39,623 nt of DNA from DAXETY01 sp051155755 (GTDB lineage: Bacteria > Desulfobacterota > Desulfobacteria > Desulfobacterales > SG8-13), in the NCBI GenBank assembly GCA_051155755.1, contig DAXETY010000104.1, forward strand, positions 1 to 39,623, in the 5' to 3' direction. The translations under genes were made by a program, and so were the position numbers. Below the pieces are notes generated by a model. The model was given only the letters and a program-made list of their open reading frames with translations. It did no database searches and was not told where the DNA came from. How positions within the stretch are numbered: position 1 is the stretch's first letter; each line of letters begins with the position of its first letter. Shown piece by piece: positions 16,778 through 25,707 of this stretch.

Positions 16778-17302
16778 ATGAAATACCGTTCAACCGCTTT
16801 TGCCGCCGCGGTGGTGGGATTATTCCTGCTCGTGGCCTGTACCGGCGGTAAGGCCGACGTGGAAGAAACGCCGGTGCCGGCTGCAGCCGAAGTGTCGCCG
16901 CAACCCGCCGCCGCGCCGGCCCCGGAGGTGGACAACGCTCCGGCAACGCTCGAAGACTGGAAACGATTTGTTTCCGAAGAAATTTACTTCGACCCGGACA
17001 GCTACGCGCTGGATGCCGAAGATCTGGTCGTGCTGAGGGAAAAAGCCCGTTGGTTACAAGATCATCCGGACGTCCGCGTTGTGATTCAGGGACACAGCGA
17101 CGAAACCGGCAGCGACGAGTATAACTTCGCCCTCGGCGACCGCCGTGCCGGCGAAGTCAAATCCTATTTGATCGGCATGGACATCGATCCCGCCCGGCTG
17201 ACCGTGGTAAGCTTTGGACGGGAAATGCCCGTTACGCGAACCGGGGACAAGTCCTTGAACCGGCGCGTCCGCTTCGAAATCGATTCGGTGCAGCAACCGT
17301 AA
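16778..17302 (+). CDS. OmpA/Pal-family peptidoglycan-associated lipoprotein
   Basis: The protein has 174 aa. A lipoprotein signal peptide ends in the lipobox LVAC (Cys at residue 21), followed by an Ala/Pro-rich linker. The C-terminal OmpA domain (about 65-172) carries IYFDPDSYALD, the peptidoglycan-binding stretch GHSDETGSDEYNFALGDRRA, and LNRRVRFEI. The family anchors the outer membrane to peptidoglycan. AAAGGAG lies upstream of the ATG. It lacks tolB or ybgF neighbours, so it may not be the primary Pal of the Tol system. Confidence 0.93.
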   Translation: MKYRSTAFAAAVVGLFLLVACTGGKADVEETPVPAAAEVSPQPAAAPAPEVDNAPATLEDWKRFVSEEIYFDPDSYALDAEDLVVLREKARWLQDHPDVRVVIQGHSDETGSDEYNFALGDRRAGEVKSYLIGMDIDPARLTVVSFGREMPVTRTGDKSLNRRVRFEIDSVQQP

Positions 17303-17639
17303 TCATCACCCCGTCCGTTCGGAGCCGGACCGCAACGTGCAAACGGATCCGGTTCCGCCATCGGCCGTCGCAATGACACGCCTTCCCGGCAATCCAATCC
17401 CGAGAATTACCAATTGACAGACGGCAAAGAATTTCCTACCTTTTCAATATCGTATCATACCGTTGCAGCCTGGGATTACCCGCACGGTTCATAAAAAATG
17501 GAATTGAAACGCTCGTTTCGATTATGATGCGTTCCACTTTCGACTCACCTGATCCTGGAATTTTTTACGATCGATCACCTTCACCGCAGACCGCCGTCTG
17601 AATCGTCTATTTTGTACCGGAACATCGGAGTGCAGCCCC
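17303..17639. other. Intergenic region of 337 bp before the flavin oxidoreductase
   Basis: No gene is supported here. It holds a TTGACA at 17414 with a weak TACCTT 17 bases on, and the GAAAC-N4-GTTTC dyad at 17506 listed separately. No clear terminator follows the Pal-like gene. Confidence 0.5.
17506..17519. promoter_or_regulatory. GAAAC-N4-GTTTC operator upstream of the dienoyl-CoA reductase-like gene
   Basis: GAAACGCTCGTTTC is a perfect dyad with further flanking symmetry (AATT...GATT, one mismatch). The form matches the PsrA-type TetR operator (G/C)AAAC-N2-4-GTTT(G/C) known for fatty-acid control in gamma-proteobacteria. A near copy, GAAACGCTCATTTC, precedes the SDR gene at 36740. No such repressor gene is in the window. 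Confidence 0.5.
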
Positions 17640-19556
17640 ATGCGATATCTGTTCACCCCGTTTCGAGTCAAGAATATCGAATTGAAAAACCGAATCGTGC
17701 TTCCCCCGCTGGCGTCGTTTCTCATCGAAAAAGGCGGCGGCATCACCGAAAAAACCGTGGAGCACTATCGGCGCCGAGCGGCGGGCGGCCCCGCGATGGT
17801 CATCATGGAAGCCTGTGCGATATCCCCCGAAGGAGTGGTATCACCCAACCAGGCCCGAATCGATGAGGATTGGCTGCTGGAGGGCCTGTCTCGAATCGCC
17901 GCCGCCGTCCGGGAAGAAGGGGCCATTCCCGCGGTTCAGCTGCACCACGCCGGCCGGCAGGTGTCTCCCAAGGTCATCGGTCGGAAACCCCTGGCACCCG
18001 GCACCCTCGCCTGTCCCTTTATTCGCGGCGATGTGGAGCCGTTGTCGGTGGAAGGCATCCGGGACATCGTTGACAAATTTGCCGATGGTTCCGTCCGGGC
18101 CCGGGAGGCAGGCTTTGAACTGGTTGAAATTCACGGGGCCCACGGTTACTTGGTCAACCAGTTTCTCTCCGGATACTCGAACAACCGCACCGACCAGTAC
18201 GGTGGCACGGTCATCAACCGCACCCGCTTTGCCAGGGAGATCGTCGAGGCGATCCGTACAAGGCTCGGTCCGGAATTTCCCATTTCGTTTAAAATCAGCG
18301 CGCAGGAATTTGTCGACGGAGGATTGGACGTACCCGAAAGCGTCGAAATCTTGAAAATCCTGGTCGACGCCGGCATCGACGCGGTTCAGGTGTCGGCCGG
18401 CAACGACTCGACGCCGGAATGGATCTGTCAGCCCATGTTTATGAAAAAAGCCTGCCTGGCCGAATCCGCCGGCCGGATCAAGGCCGCCCTCAGCATTCCG
18501 GTCATGGCCGTGGGCCGGATCAACGATCCCTGGACGGCCGACAGCCTGATCGACAGGCAGCTGGCCGACCTGGTGTGCATCGGTCGGGGACTGATGGCCG
18601 ATCCGGAAATGCCCATCAAGGCCCGGGAAGGCCGTTTCGATGAAATCCGCACTTGCATTGCCTGCAACACCTGCATGCAGTCGATTTTTAAAAAGGGCAA
18701 GCTGGAGTGCCTGGTCAATCCAAGCCTGGGGCGGGAACGGGAAATGGAAATCGTTCCCACCAGCAAGCCGAAAAAAATACTGGTCGTCGGCGGTGGGCCG
18801 GGAGGCATCAATGCGGCCTGGGTGGCGGCCAAGCGGGAACACGAAGTCCACCTTTACGAAAAAAAGCCCTATCTCGGCGGCCAACTGGTACCCGGCACCC
18901 GAACGACCTACAAACGCGAAATGCACAGTCTGATCCACTTCCAGAAGAAGCAGCTGGAAACCTACAACGTGCACTGTCATCTGGGACAGGAGGTCGACAC
19001 CGCCTTCATCCGCAGGGAAAATCCGGATGCGGTTATTCTGGCGACCGGTTCGCGGCCCGTGATTCCAGTGGTGGAAGGCATCGAGCACGACTTCGTGCTC
19101 ACCTTCGAGGCCATCTTAAACGGCGATGAGCTGACGGTCAAAGACACGGTGGTCATCGGAGGGGGGGCCACCGGCTGTGAGGTGGCCTATCACCTGGCGG
19201 AGGCCGGGTCGCAGGTGGTCGTCATCGAACAGCTGCCCAAAATCGGAGGCGATCTGGAATCGATCACCCGGCGCATGCTGATCGGCAAACTCAAGGAGCT
19301 GGGCGTGCGGATTTACCCCGGGCATCGTTTGAGCCGGATCGAATCCGACGGTGTGATCGTCTCCGGCCCGGACGGTGATGAAAAGAGAATCGAAGCTCAA
19401 CGGGTGGTGATTGCCATCGGAACCCGCTCCGAAGATGCCATCCACAAGGAAGTCAAGGCCCTGGGTTTTGAAACCCACATCATCGGCGACTGCCTCCATC
19501 CCCGTACCGCCAAAGCAGCCCTGCTGGATGGGGCCAGACTCGGCCGGTCCATTTAG
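17640..19556 (+). CDS. NADH:flavin oxidoreductase, 2,4-dienoyl-CoA reductase (FadH)-like
   Basis: The protein has 638 aa, close to the 670-aa FadH class. An old-yellow-enzyme TIM barrel covers about 1-330 (start MRYLFTPFRVKNIELKNRIV; EIHGAHGYLVNQFLSGYSN...DQYGG; VGRINDP; GRGLMADP). A [4Fe-4S] motif follows (CIACNTCMQSIFKKGKLECLVN). The C-terminal FAD domain has VVGGGPGGINAAW and an NAD(P)H domain has VVIGGGATGCEVAYHLAEAG. The family reduces enoyl or dienoyl substrates with NAD(P)H through FAD, Fe-S and FMN. GGAG precedes ATG 17640. It is monocistronic with its own terminator. Substrate is not known; beta-oxidation of unsaturated fatty acids is the family precedent, and bile-acid or aromatic-type enoate reductases are alternatives. 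Confidence 0.93.
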   Translation: MRYLFTPFRVKNIELKNRIVLPPLASFLIEKGGGITEKTVEHYRRRAAGGPAMVIMEACAISPEGVVSPNQARIDEDWLLEGLSRIAAAVREEGAIPAVQLHHAGRQVSPKVIGRKPLAPGTLACPFIRGDVEPLSVEGIRDIVDKFADGSVRAREAGFELVEIHGAHGYLVNQFLSGYSNNRTDQYGGTVINRTRFAREIVEAIRTRLGPEFPISFKISAQEFVDGGLDVPESVEILKILVDAGIDAVQVSAGNDSTPEWICQPMFMKKACLAESAGRIKAALSIPVMAVGRINDPWTADSLIDRQLADLVCIGRGLMADPEMPIKAREGRFDEIRTCIACNTCMQSIFKKGKLECLVNPSLGREREMEIVPTSKPKKILVVGGGPGGINAAWVAAKREHEVHLYEKKPYLGGQLVPGTRTTYKREMHSLIHFQKKQLETYNVHCHLGQEVDTAFIRRENPDAVILATGSRPVIPVVEGIEHDFVLTFEAILNGDELTVKDTVVIGGGATGCEVAYHLAEAGSQVVVIEQLPKIGGDLESITRRMLIGKLKELGVRIYPGHRLSRIESDGVIVSGPDGDEKRIEAQRVVIAIGTRSEDAIHKEVKALGFETHIIGDCLHPRTAKAALLDGARLGRSI

Positions 19557-19663
19557 AGATCGTTCCATAAACGGCCCTTTTCCCGTCCGCAGGGACTCAT
19601 CGGAAAAAAGGCCTATGCTGGACGGACACAGGCCGGTTTCGGAATCGGACATCTCTGCCGATA

Positions 19664-19708
19664 AAAAACCGGCGGCCTGCGCTTCGCGGACCGCCGGTTT
19701 TTGTTTTT
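19664..19708 (+). terminator. Intrinsic terminator after the flavin oxidoreductase
   Basis: AAAAACCGGCGG / CCGCCGGTTTTT forms a 12-bp stem around a 15-base loop, and a T-rich run follows (19699-19708). Its symmetric A and T runs could also stop leftward transcripts. Confidence 0.85.
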
Positions 19709-19739
19709 GAATTCGATAAGGCTGGAGTTGCCTGGACGG

Positions 19740-19874
19740 CTTGATTCTTGTCCAAACCGGGTGCTACTGCAAGTTCAACATCGAAGCACAACAGTACTTA
19801 TGTCTTTTCTTGCCAGCGGCAATTGCCGCACGCAAGAAAATCCAAGCCACCCGCTTCGCGGGTGGTCGTTGACT
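19740..19874 (-). repeat. 135-bp dispersed palindromic repeat, copy 1
   Basis: Read on the minus strand it aligns without gaps to 33952-34086, with about 120 of 135 positions identical by eye. It contains a 36-bp near-palindrome (19805-19840, centred on AATT) and an 8-bp GC hairpin CCACCCGC/GCGGGTGG (19847-19865). One end touches the stop codon of citrate synthase. No coding potential is seen. Confidence 0.9.
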
Positions 19875-21054
19875 ACTCCCTTTCCTCGAGGGGAACGAAG
19901 GTGCATTCCTCGGGGCCGCAGTAATCGCCGATGTAATCCGATTCGGGCCGATACAGGGCCGGTTTTTCAGCGGCTTCCGCATACTGCTCTTCGATCACGT
20001 GCGCGGTCCAGCCCGCCACCCGCGATACCGCAAACACCGGCGTGAAGAAATCGATGGGAATTCCCAGCGCGTAGTACAGTGACGCGCTGTAGAAGTCTAC
20101 GTTGGTGAAAATATCGATGCCCTTGCGCTCCTTGAAAACGGCCTTGCCCTGCTGCTCCACCGCTCGGGAAATTTCGTACCACTGCGGCTCGCCGATGCGC
20201 TCGCCCATTTTCCGGCTCATCGGCGCCAGGATGTGCGCCCGCGGATCGTCGACCTTGTATACGGCATGACCCAGCCCGAAAAGCTTTTTCCCTTCGTCGA
20301 GCTGTTTGTGTACGTAGGCTTCCACCTTGTCCACACTGCCGATCTCCTTCAGCATTTCCATCACCCGCACGTTGGCGCCTCCGTGAAGCTCTCCGGACAG
20401 GGACCCCACCGCAGCCGATACCGCCGCATACATGTGCGCCCTTGTGGATGCCACCTCCCGGGCGGCGAATGTCGAAGCATTGAATGAGTGTTCGGCATGC
20501 AGAACCAGGGCCACATCCATGAAGTGCGCCACTTCTTCGTCCGGTCGCTTGCCGGAGAGCATGTACAAAAAGTTGCCGGCATGATCCAGGTCCGGGATCG
20601 CGGCCACCGGTTCCTTGCCCTGGCGGATCCGGTGCCAGGCCGCCAGCAGTACGGGAAATTTGGCCACCAGGCGCACCGCCTTGCGGTCGGCTGCTTCGGC
20701 ATTCATCTCTGTGAGATCGGGGTCATGACTGGCAAACAGCGACACGCCCGCCTGTAAAATGTCCATCGGCAGCGCATCGGGCGGGCAGGCCCGCAGCGAG
20801 GCAATCACGCTGTCGGGAATGTGGCGCTCGGCCGTCAGCAATTCGCGAAACTCGGCCAGGTCTTTGGCGTCGGGCAGTTTTTCATGGTGCAGCAAGTACA
20901 CCACTTCTTCAAACGACGCCCGTTGGGCCAGGTCCCGGATCAAGTACCCCCGGTAGATCAAGCGTCCCTTCTGGCCGTCCACGTCGCTGATGCGCGTACT
21001 GGCGATCGTCACGCCTCGGAGACCCGTGTTGATAATCGATCGGTCTTCTGCCAT
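19873..21054 (-). CDS. gltA: Citrate synthase (or 2-methylcitrate synthase)
   Basis: The protein has 393 aa, the short form common outside enterobacteria. Catalytic residues are visible: His of SGELHGGANVRVME, His of GLGHAVYKVDDPRAH and Asp of NVDFYSASLYYALG. The N-terminus (LRGVTIASTRISDVDGQKG, LIYRGYLIRDLA) is typical. It condenses acetyl-CoA, or propionyl-CoA in the methylcitrate variant, with oxaloacetate. The sequence alone does not settle which, and no prp genes are near. GAGGTGAACC precedes the ATG. A leftward promoter lies about 210 bp upstream. Its stop codon abuts dispersed repeat copy 1. Confidence 0.94.
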   Translation of the reverse strand: MAEDRSIINTGLRGVTIASTRISDVDGQKGRLIYRGYLIRDLAQRASFEEVVYLLHHEKLPDAKDLAEFRELLTAERHIPDSVIASLRACPPDALPMDILQAGVSLFASHDPDLTEMNAEAADRKAVRLVAKFPVLLAAWHRIRQGKEPVAAIPDLDHAGNFLYMLSGKRPDEEVAHFMDVALVLHAEHSFNASTFAAREVASTRAHMYAAVSAAVGSLSGELHGGANVRVMEMLKEIGSVDKVEAYVHKQLDEGKKLFGLGHAVYKVDDPRAHILAPMSRKMGERIGEPQWYEISRAVEQQGKAVFKERKGIDIFTNVDFYSASLYYALGIPIDFFTPVFAVSRVAGWTAHVIEEQYAEAAEKPALYRPESDYIGDYCGPEECTFVPLEERE

Positions 21055-21644
21055 GGTTCACCTCGCTTTCCTTCAGGTCCCGGAAATTCTGCATGATTTC
21101 ATCCCGGCGGAAAGTGGTTACGCCGGTCTGGAACCGCCGATTTTGCGTGCTTACTTACCCCCGGCAGGGTGGCAGACCGCATCCCTTGACCCCCCGCTGC
21201 ACCTGCGAAAGGCGGCCAATACTTTGATTTGAAAGCGACGCCTCGGATCCGGCAACTGCGGATAAAATAGACGGCTTGCTTTAAAAGTCAAGTAAAATGC
21301 CAATCGAAGCCATTGCCTGCGGTCATCGCCAAAATGGCTGTTGCAATGCAGCAAGAGCTGGGGGCTGGATGCTTGCAAAGAAAAATTAAAAGTGTTAACG
21401 CCTTTATTCTGCATACGCGCAGGGAGGGCTGCGTTATTCTCCTTGCGCCGGCGGGGGGCCGCAAGACGGCGTTGCGCCTGGGGGTGCCGCAGGGCGCCGG
21501 CCGGTCTGCCGCATTTGCGGCAACAGGTGTCGCCAGTGAGCAAGGCCTGCAGGTGTACGTCGGAATCGACCGGCAGGAGACCCGCGATGAGTCGTCAGCC
21601 GTGGCTTTGAACATCTTACTTTGTGCGAAGGATCTTTGGCTGCA
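21055..21644. other. Divergent intergenic region of 590 bp between citrate synthase and nqrA
   Basis: It carries the leftward promoter at 21264-21291. Open frames across it have no family resemblance and no ribosome sites, so I do not call a gene. I see no convincing rightward promoter for nqr. The 21430-21510 part is very GC-rich. Confidence 0.5.
21264..21291 (-). promoter_or_regulatory. Candidate sigma-70 promoter for citrate synthase
   Basis: On the minus strand: TTGACT (21291-21286), a 16-bp spacer, TATTTT (21269-21264). The implied leader is about 200 nt. Confidence 0.4.
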
Positions 21645-23000
21645 ATGATTTCGATCCATTCGAAAAAAGGATATGACTTGAATCTGGCCGGCCGGCCGAC
21701 CGAGGAATTAACGGTCCTGCCCGAGCCCCGCCGACTGGCGATGCTGCCCGAGCACTTTCCGTTTGTGAAACCGCGCCTTCTGGTCGGCGTCGGTGATACG
21801 GTGCGGCTCGGCACGCCGCTGATCGAGGACAAGCGCAATACCGAGATCCGCTTTCTGGCACCCGGAGCCGGCCGGATCTCCGACATCCGCTACGGGCCCC
21901 GGCGGGTAATCCGGGAAATCGTGATCGATCTGGACGAAGCGACCTCGGCCGAAGCCTTCGAACGCTTCAGCGAAAATGACATCGAAAAGGCCGATCGGAA
22001 AACCATCGCCGCCGCCCTGGTCCGCGGCGGGCTCTGGCCGTTGCTGCGCGCGCTTCCCTTTCGCGATTATCCGGACCCGGCTGTCGAACCGCCCATGGTC
22101 TTCGTCGGTCTGGGCAGCCTGGAACCGTTTCAGCCGATGCCCCATGTCTATCTGAAAGACCGCCTCGCCGATTTTGATTTCGGTTTGAAGGCCCTGCGCA
22201 AACTTTGCAGCGACCGATTGTACGTCTGCGCCGCATCCGCCGATACGGCCGTTCGGCAGTTGCTCGGCGATCGGATCGACATGGGCTACTCGGGGGTTTA
22301 TCCGGCGCACGATCCGGGCGTACTGCTCTATCGGACCAAAAAATCGGCGGAGGAAAACCGGGCCTGGTTCATCGACGGACAGGACTTGCTGCGATTGGCC
22401 CACCTGCTGAAAACCGGGGCCTATCCAACCGAGCGCATCGTGGCGGTGGCGGGCGTTGCGGCGCGGCGACGCCAACATTACCAGACCCGGATCGGGTCGC
22501 CGCTGACGCACATTGCCGAAACGGCGTCTGCCGCAGATACAGCCGTTCGGTATATCCAGGGCGGCATTCTGACCGGCTTTGCGGCTTCGGCCGACGCCCA
22601 TCTCGGCTTTCATCCGGCCGCTCTGAACCTGCTTCCGGAAGGCAACCACCCGGGCGAACTCCTGGGCCTGTTTCGTCCCGGCTACCGCAAGGAAAGCTTT
22701 TCAAGGGCATTTACATCGGCCCTGAACCCGCAACCGCTGCCGATCGACTGCAACGTTCACGGCGGCGACCGGGCCTGTATCGCCTGCGGTTATTGCGCTG
22801 TGGTCTGCCCGGTGGATATTCTGCCGCAATTTACCTACAAGGCGATTCTGGCCGGAGAGGTGGAAGAATCCCTGGGGCACGGGCTGCTGGATTGCGTCGA
22901 ATGCGGTCTGTGCTCCTATGTTTGCCCTTCCAAGATTGAACTGTTCGAAACCCTGAAAAACGCGAAAGCGGAATTCTACCGGGAACAAAGCCGATCATGA
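21645..23000 (+). CDS. nqrA: Na+-translocating NADH:quinone oxidoreductase subunit A, with two [4Fe-4S] motifs
   Basis: The protein has 451 aa, near the usual 446. The N-terminus MISIHSKKGYDLNLAGRP matches NqrA. The body (RFLAPGAGRISDI, YSGVYPAHDPGVLLYR) fits the NqrA/RnfC barrel and SLBB-like region. Unusually, the C-terminus has two complete ferredoxin motifs: C378-x2-C381-x2-C384-x3-C388-P and C417-x2-C420-x2-C423-x3-C427-P. Canonical Vibrio NqrA keeps only a remnant (the CTYVCPGK-type end). ATG 21645 is chosen from the NqrA N-terminus; a GGA lies 12 bases upstream, a weak site. It overlaps nqrB by 4 bp. Confidence 0.93.
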   Translation: MISIHSKKGYDLNLAGRPTEELTVLPEPRRLAMLPEHFPFVKPRLLVGVGDTVRLGTPLIEDKRNTEIRFLAPGAGRISDIRYGPRRVIREIVIDLDEATSAEAFERFSENDIEKADRKTIAAALVRGGLWPLLRALPFRDYPDPAVEPPMVFVGLGSLEPFQPMPHVYLKDRLADFDFGLKALRKLCSDRLYVCAASADTAVRQLLGDRIDMGYSGVYPAHDPGVLLYRTKKSAEENRAWFIDGQDLLRLAHLLKTGAYPTERIVAVAGVAARRRQHYQTRIGSPLTHIAETASAADTAVRYIQGGILTGFAASADAHLGFHPAALNLLPEGNHPGELLGLFRPGYRKESFSRAFTSALNPQPLPIDCNVHGGDRACIACGYCAVVCPVDILPQFTYKAILAGEVEESLGHGLLDCVECGLCSYVCPSKIELFETLKNAKAEFYREQSRS

Positions 23001-24181
23001 GCCGGATCGAATCATTTTTCGAAAAACAGAGACGCCATTTCACCCAGGGCGGACGCTTTGAAAAACTGTACCCGTTCTACGAGTCCATCGAATCGGTGTT
23101 CTTTCTGCCGGCTCGGACCACGCGCAACGGTCCCAACATCCGCGATCACCTGGACGTCAAGCGATACATGATGCTGGTCATTGTCGCCCTGCTGCCCCAC
23201 TATGCCTTCGGCGTTTACAATGTCGGATACCAGGCCCACCTGGCCTCCGGCTTGGATACCGGCTGGTTGGCGGTGATTCTCACCGGCTTGCGTTACGTGG
23301 TGCCCATCGTTTTGGTGACTTACGTAATCGGATTTTTCTGGGAAGTGCTCTTTGCCGTGGTGCGTCGGCACGAAATCAGCGAGGGCCTGTTTGTCACCTG
23401 CGCGCTTTTTCCGCTGACCCTGCCGCCCACGATTCCGCTGTGGCAGGTGGCCCTGGGCATTTCTTTCGGCATCGTGATCGGAAAGGAAATCTTCGGCGGC
23501 ACCGGCCGCAATTTTTTGAATCCGGCCTTGACCGGAAGAGCCTTTCTGTATTTTGCCTATCCGGCCCAGCTGTCCGGCGACGCGATCTGGACGGCGCTGC
23601 TGGGCGGTCGCACCGCCGCGGTGGATGCGTTCACCGGAGCCACCCCGCTTTCGGTGGCGGCCGTGGCGGACCGCGCCGCCGGCGTCCACAGCGCATTGAA
23701 CGAGGTCGGTTACGGCTTCTGGAAGCTGTTCATCGGCACATACCCCGGCAGCATCGGCGGCACCACCGCGCTGCTCGGCATTGTGGGGGCGGCATTTCTG
23801 ATTATATTAGGCATTGCCAGCTATCGGATCATTTTCGGCTGCATCCTGGGCACACTGGCCACCGGCGCTTTGCTGAATCTGGTAGCCACCGAGGGTTCCA
23901 TGGCCTTTCTGTCGTTGAACCCCTTCTATCACCTGATTATCGGCGGCTCCATGTTCGCATATGCCTACATGGCCACCGATCCGGTGTCTTCGTCCCACAT
24001 GCAGGGGGCCCGCTGGGTGTTCGGCTTCGGCATCGGCGTGTTGACGGTGCTCATCCGGGTTTTCAACCCCGCCTTTCCCGAAGGGGTCGGCCTGGCGGTA
24101 TTGTTCATGAACCTGTTTGCGCCGCTGATGGATCAAATCGAAATCCGGATGCGGTTGCGAAAGCGTATACCCAATGTCTGA
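22997..24181 (+). CDS. nqrB: Na+-NQR subunit B
   Basis: The protein has 394 aa and is a polytopic membrane protein with about 9-10 helices. The N-terminus (YPFYESIESVFFLPARTT, GPNIRDHLDVKRYM) is the NqrB signature. A covalent FMN site is present as FTGATPLSV (Thr at about residue 216), the T/SGAT motif esterified by ApbE. NqrB holds riboflavin and FMN and is part of the Na+ pathway and quinone site. It overlaps nqrA (ATGA) and nqrC (8 bp). Confidence 0.97.
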   Translation: MSRIESFFEKQRRHFTQGGRFEKLYPFYESIESVFFLPARTTRNGPNIRDHLDVKRYMMLVIVALLPHYAFGVYNVGYQAHLASGLDTGWLAVILTGLRYVVPIVLVTYVIGFFWEVLFAVVRRHEISEGLFVTCALFPLTLPPTIPLWQVALGISFGIVIGKEIFGGTGRNFLNPALTGRAFLYFAYPAQLSGDAIWTALLGGRTAAVDAFTGATPLSVAAVADRAAGVHSALNEVGYGFWKLFIGTYPGSIGGTTALLGIVGAAFLIILGIASYRIIFGCILGTLATGALLNLVATEGSMAFLSLNPFYHLIIGGSMFAYAYMATDPVSSSHMQGARWVFGFGIGVLTVLIRVFNPAFPEGVGLAVLFMNLFAPLMDQIEIRMRLRKRIPNV

Positions 24182-24896
24182 TCGAATCAAATCCATCCTC
24201 TTTGCCGCGGTGCTTTGCCTGGTGATCAGCATTTTGCTGACCACTGCCTCCACCGGGCTGCAGCAATTCCAGGAACGCAACATGCTCATCGACCAGCACA
24301 CCAATATTTTAAAATCGGTGGGTCTGTTGCAGGCCGATCGGCAATACCCGGCCGAAGAAATCGAGCGGCTTTACCGGCAGTACATTCGCCGCATTTACGT
24401 GGATCCGGCCGGCCGCCTCCTTCCGGGAGCCGCAGACGGCGAGCAGGACCTGCCGCTGTATGTCTACCAGAAAGACGGCCGGGTGGAGTCCTATATCGTT
24501 CCGATCAATTCCCGGGGATTGTGGGGACGCATTCACGGATACCTGGCCCTGGAGGAAGACGGTTCGACCATCGCCGGCTTTACGGTTTACAAACATGCCG
24601 AAACCCCGGGCCTGGGCGGCGAAATTGAAAAAGAATGGTTTCAGAAAAACTGGGTCGGCAAAAAAATCGTCAATCGTGAAGGCGATTTCGTTTCCATCGG
24701 AATTGCCAAGGGCGACGTGGACAAACTGGTTCCCCCGGAAAAACAGGCCAACTATGTGGACGGCATATCCGGTGCGACGCTGACCGGCAAATACCTTTCG
24801 GCCGGCATTCGCGAAACCCTTCAGGATTATGAACCGGTGTCGGTCCGTTTTCGCAGGAACGAAGTCGACGCAACGCCGCTGCCCGAAGGGGGGTAG
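24174..24896 (+). CDS. nqrC: Na+-NQR subunit C
   Basis: The protein has 240 aa. One N-terminal membrane helix (ILFAAVLCLVISILLTTAS) is followed by a periplasmic FMN-binding domain. The covalent FMN motif DGISGATLTGKYLS is present with Thr at residue 202. Typical NqrC text (PINSRGLWGRIHGYLALEEDG, KHAETPGLGGEI) supports the call. Its ATG lies 8 bp inside nqrB. A 74-bp gap follows before nqrD. Confidence 0.97.
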   Translation: MSDRIKSILFAAVLCLVISILLTTASTGLQQFQERNMLIDQHTNILKSVGLLQADRQYPAEEIERLYRQYIRRIYVDPAGRLLPGAADGEQDLPLYVYQKDGRVESYIVPINSRGLWGRIHGYLALEEDGSTIAGFTVYKHAETPGLGGEIEKEWFQKNWVGKKIVNREGDFVSIGIAKGDVDKLVPPEKQANYVDGISGATLTGKYLSAGIRETLQDYEPVSVRFRRNEVDATPLPEGG

Positions 24897-24970
24897 GCGG
24901 TCGTGTCGCCATTCACAGATAAAGTCATTTCGGACTCATCTCGGGATGAGGAAACTACGGGATAGCAATC

Positions 24971-25621
24971 ATGAACGGTACGATCACAAAACCACTGACA
25001 GCGATTCGAAAAACGCAGTCATACAAGGATATCGCCAAGGCGCTGTGGGTTGCCAATCCCATATCCAAGCAGATTCTGGGAATCTGCTCGGCGCTGGCGG
25101 TCACCGTGCAGTTGAAGACGGCCATTGTCATGAGCCTGGCACTGACGGCCGTGGTGGCGTTTTCCAGCCTGGCGATTTCGAGCATTCGCACGGTCATCCC
25201 CCGCAACATCCGAATCATCGTCGAGGTGGCCATCATCGCCACCCTGGTGATCCTGGCCGACGAACTTTTAAAGGCCTTCATGTACGACATCAGCAAGCAG
25301 CTTTCGGTGTTTGTGGGACTGATTATCACCAATTGCATCGTCCTGGGAAGAGCCGAGGGCTATGCCCTTTCCAACCCCCCGTTTCGATCGTTTATGGACG
25401 GCATTGCCAACGGTATCGGCTACAGCTCGGTGCTGATCGGCGTGGCTTTTTTCCGGGAGCTGCTCGGTTCGGGCAAACTGCTGGGCTACTCGGTGGTCCC
25501 CCAGGCATTTTACGAGGCCGGATACCTCAACAACGGCCTGATGCTGCTGGCACCCGGCGCTTTTATCATCATCGGGCTCTTCGTCTGGCTGGAACACACG
25601 CTGTTGAAGGGGAGCAAATAG
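24971..25621 (+). CDS. nqrD: Na+-NQR subunit D
   Basis: The protein has 216 aa and about six membrane helices. The NqrD signatures are LWVANPISKQILGICSALAV at the N-terminus, RIIVEVAIIATLVILADE, and TNCIVLGRAEGYA with the conserved membrane Cys. NqrD and NqrE are homologous inverted-topology subunits that together hold an iron centre. It is more Nqr-like than RnfE-like in length and N-terminus. A weak GGGA site lies upstream. The 86-bp gap to nqrE carries repeat-like text. Confidence 0.96.
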   Translation: MNGTITKPLTAIRKTQSYKDIAKALWVANPISKQILGICSALAVTVQLKTAIVMSLALTAVVAFSSLAISSIRTVIPRNIRIIVEVAIIATLVILADELLKAFMYDISKQLSVFVGLIITNCIVLGRAEGYALSNPPFRSFMDGIANGIGYSSVLIGVAFFRELLGSGKLLGYSVVPQAFYEAGYLNNGLMLLAPGAFIIIGLFVWLEHTLLKGSK

Positions 25622-25659
25622 CGGCAAATCCTTTGCGCCTTGAGCTCATGGGGGCTTAT

Positions 25660-25705
25660 GAACAGAGACAGGCAACCGGGCGAACCGGCTAAGGGACGAA
25701 CGGAC
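25660..25705 (+). repeat. Degenerate CCGGCTAAGGGACGAACGG-type repeat before nqrE
   Basis: The text CAACCGGGCGAACCGGCTAA and the following GGGACGAACGG resembles the ends of the 157-bp element before nqrF and the CGGGCTAA array at 8225. It directly precedes the nqrE start and takes the place of a normal ribosome site; only GGAC is near the ATG. Confidence 0.5.
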
Positions 25706-25707
25706 AT

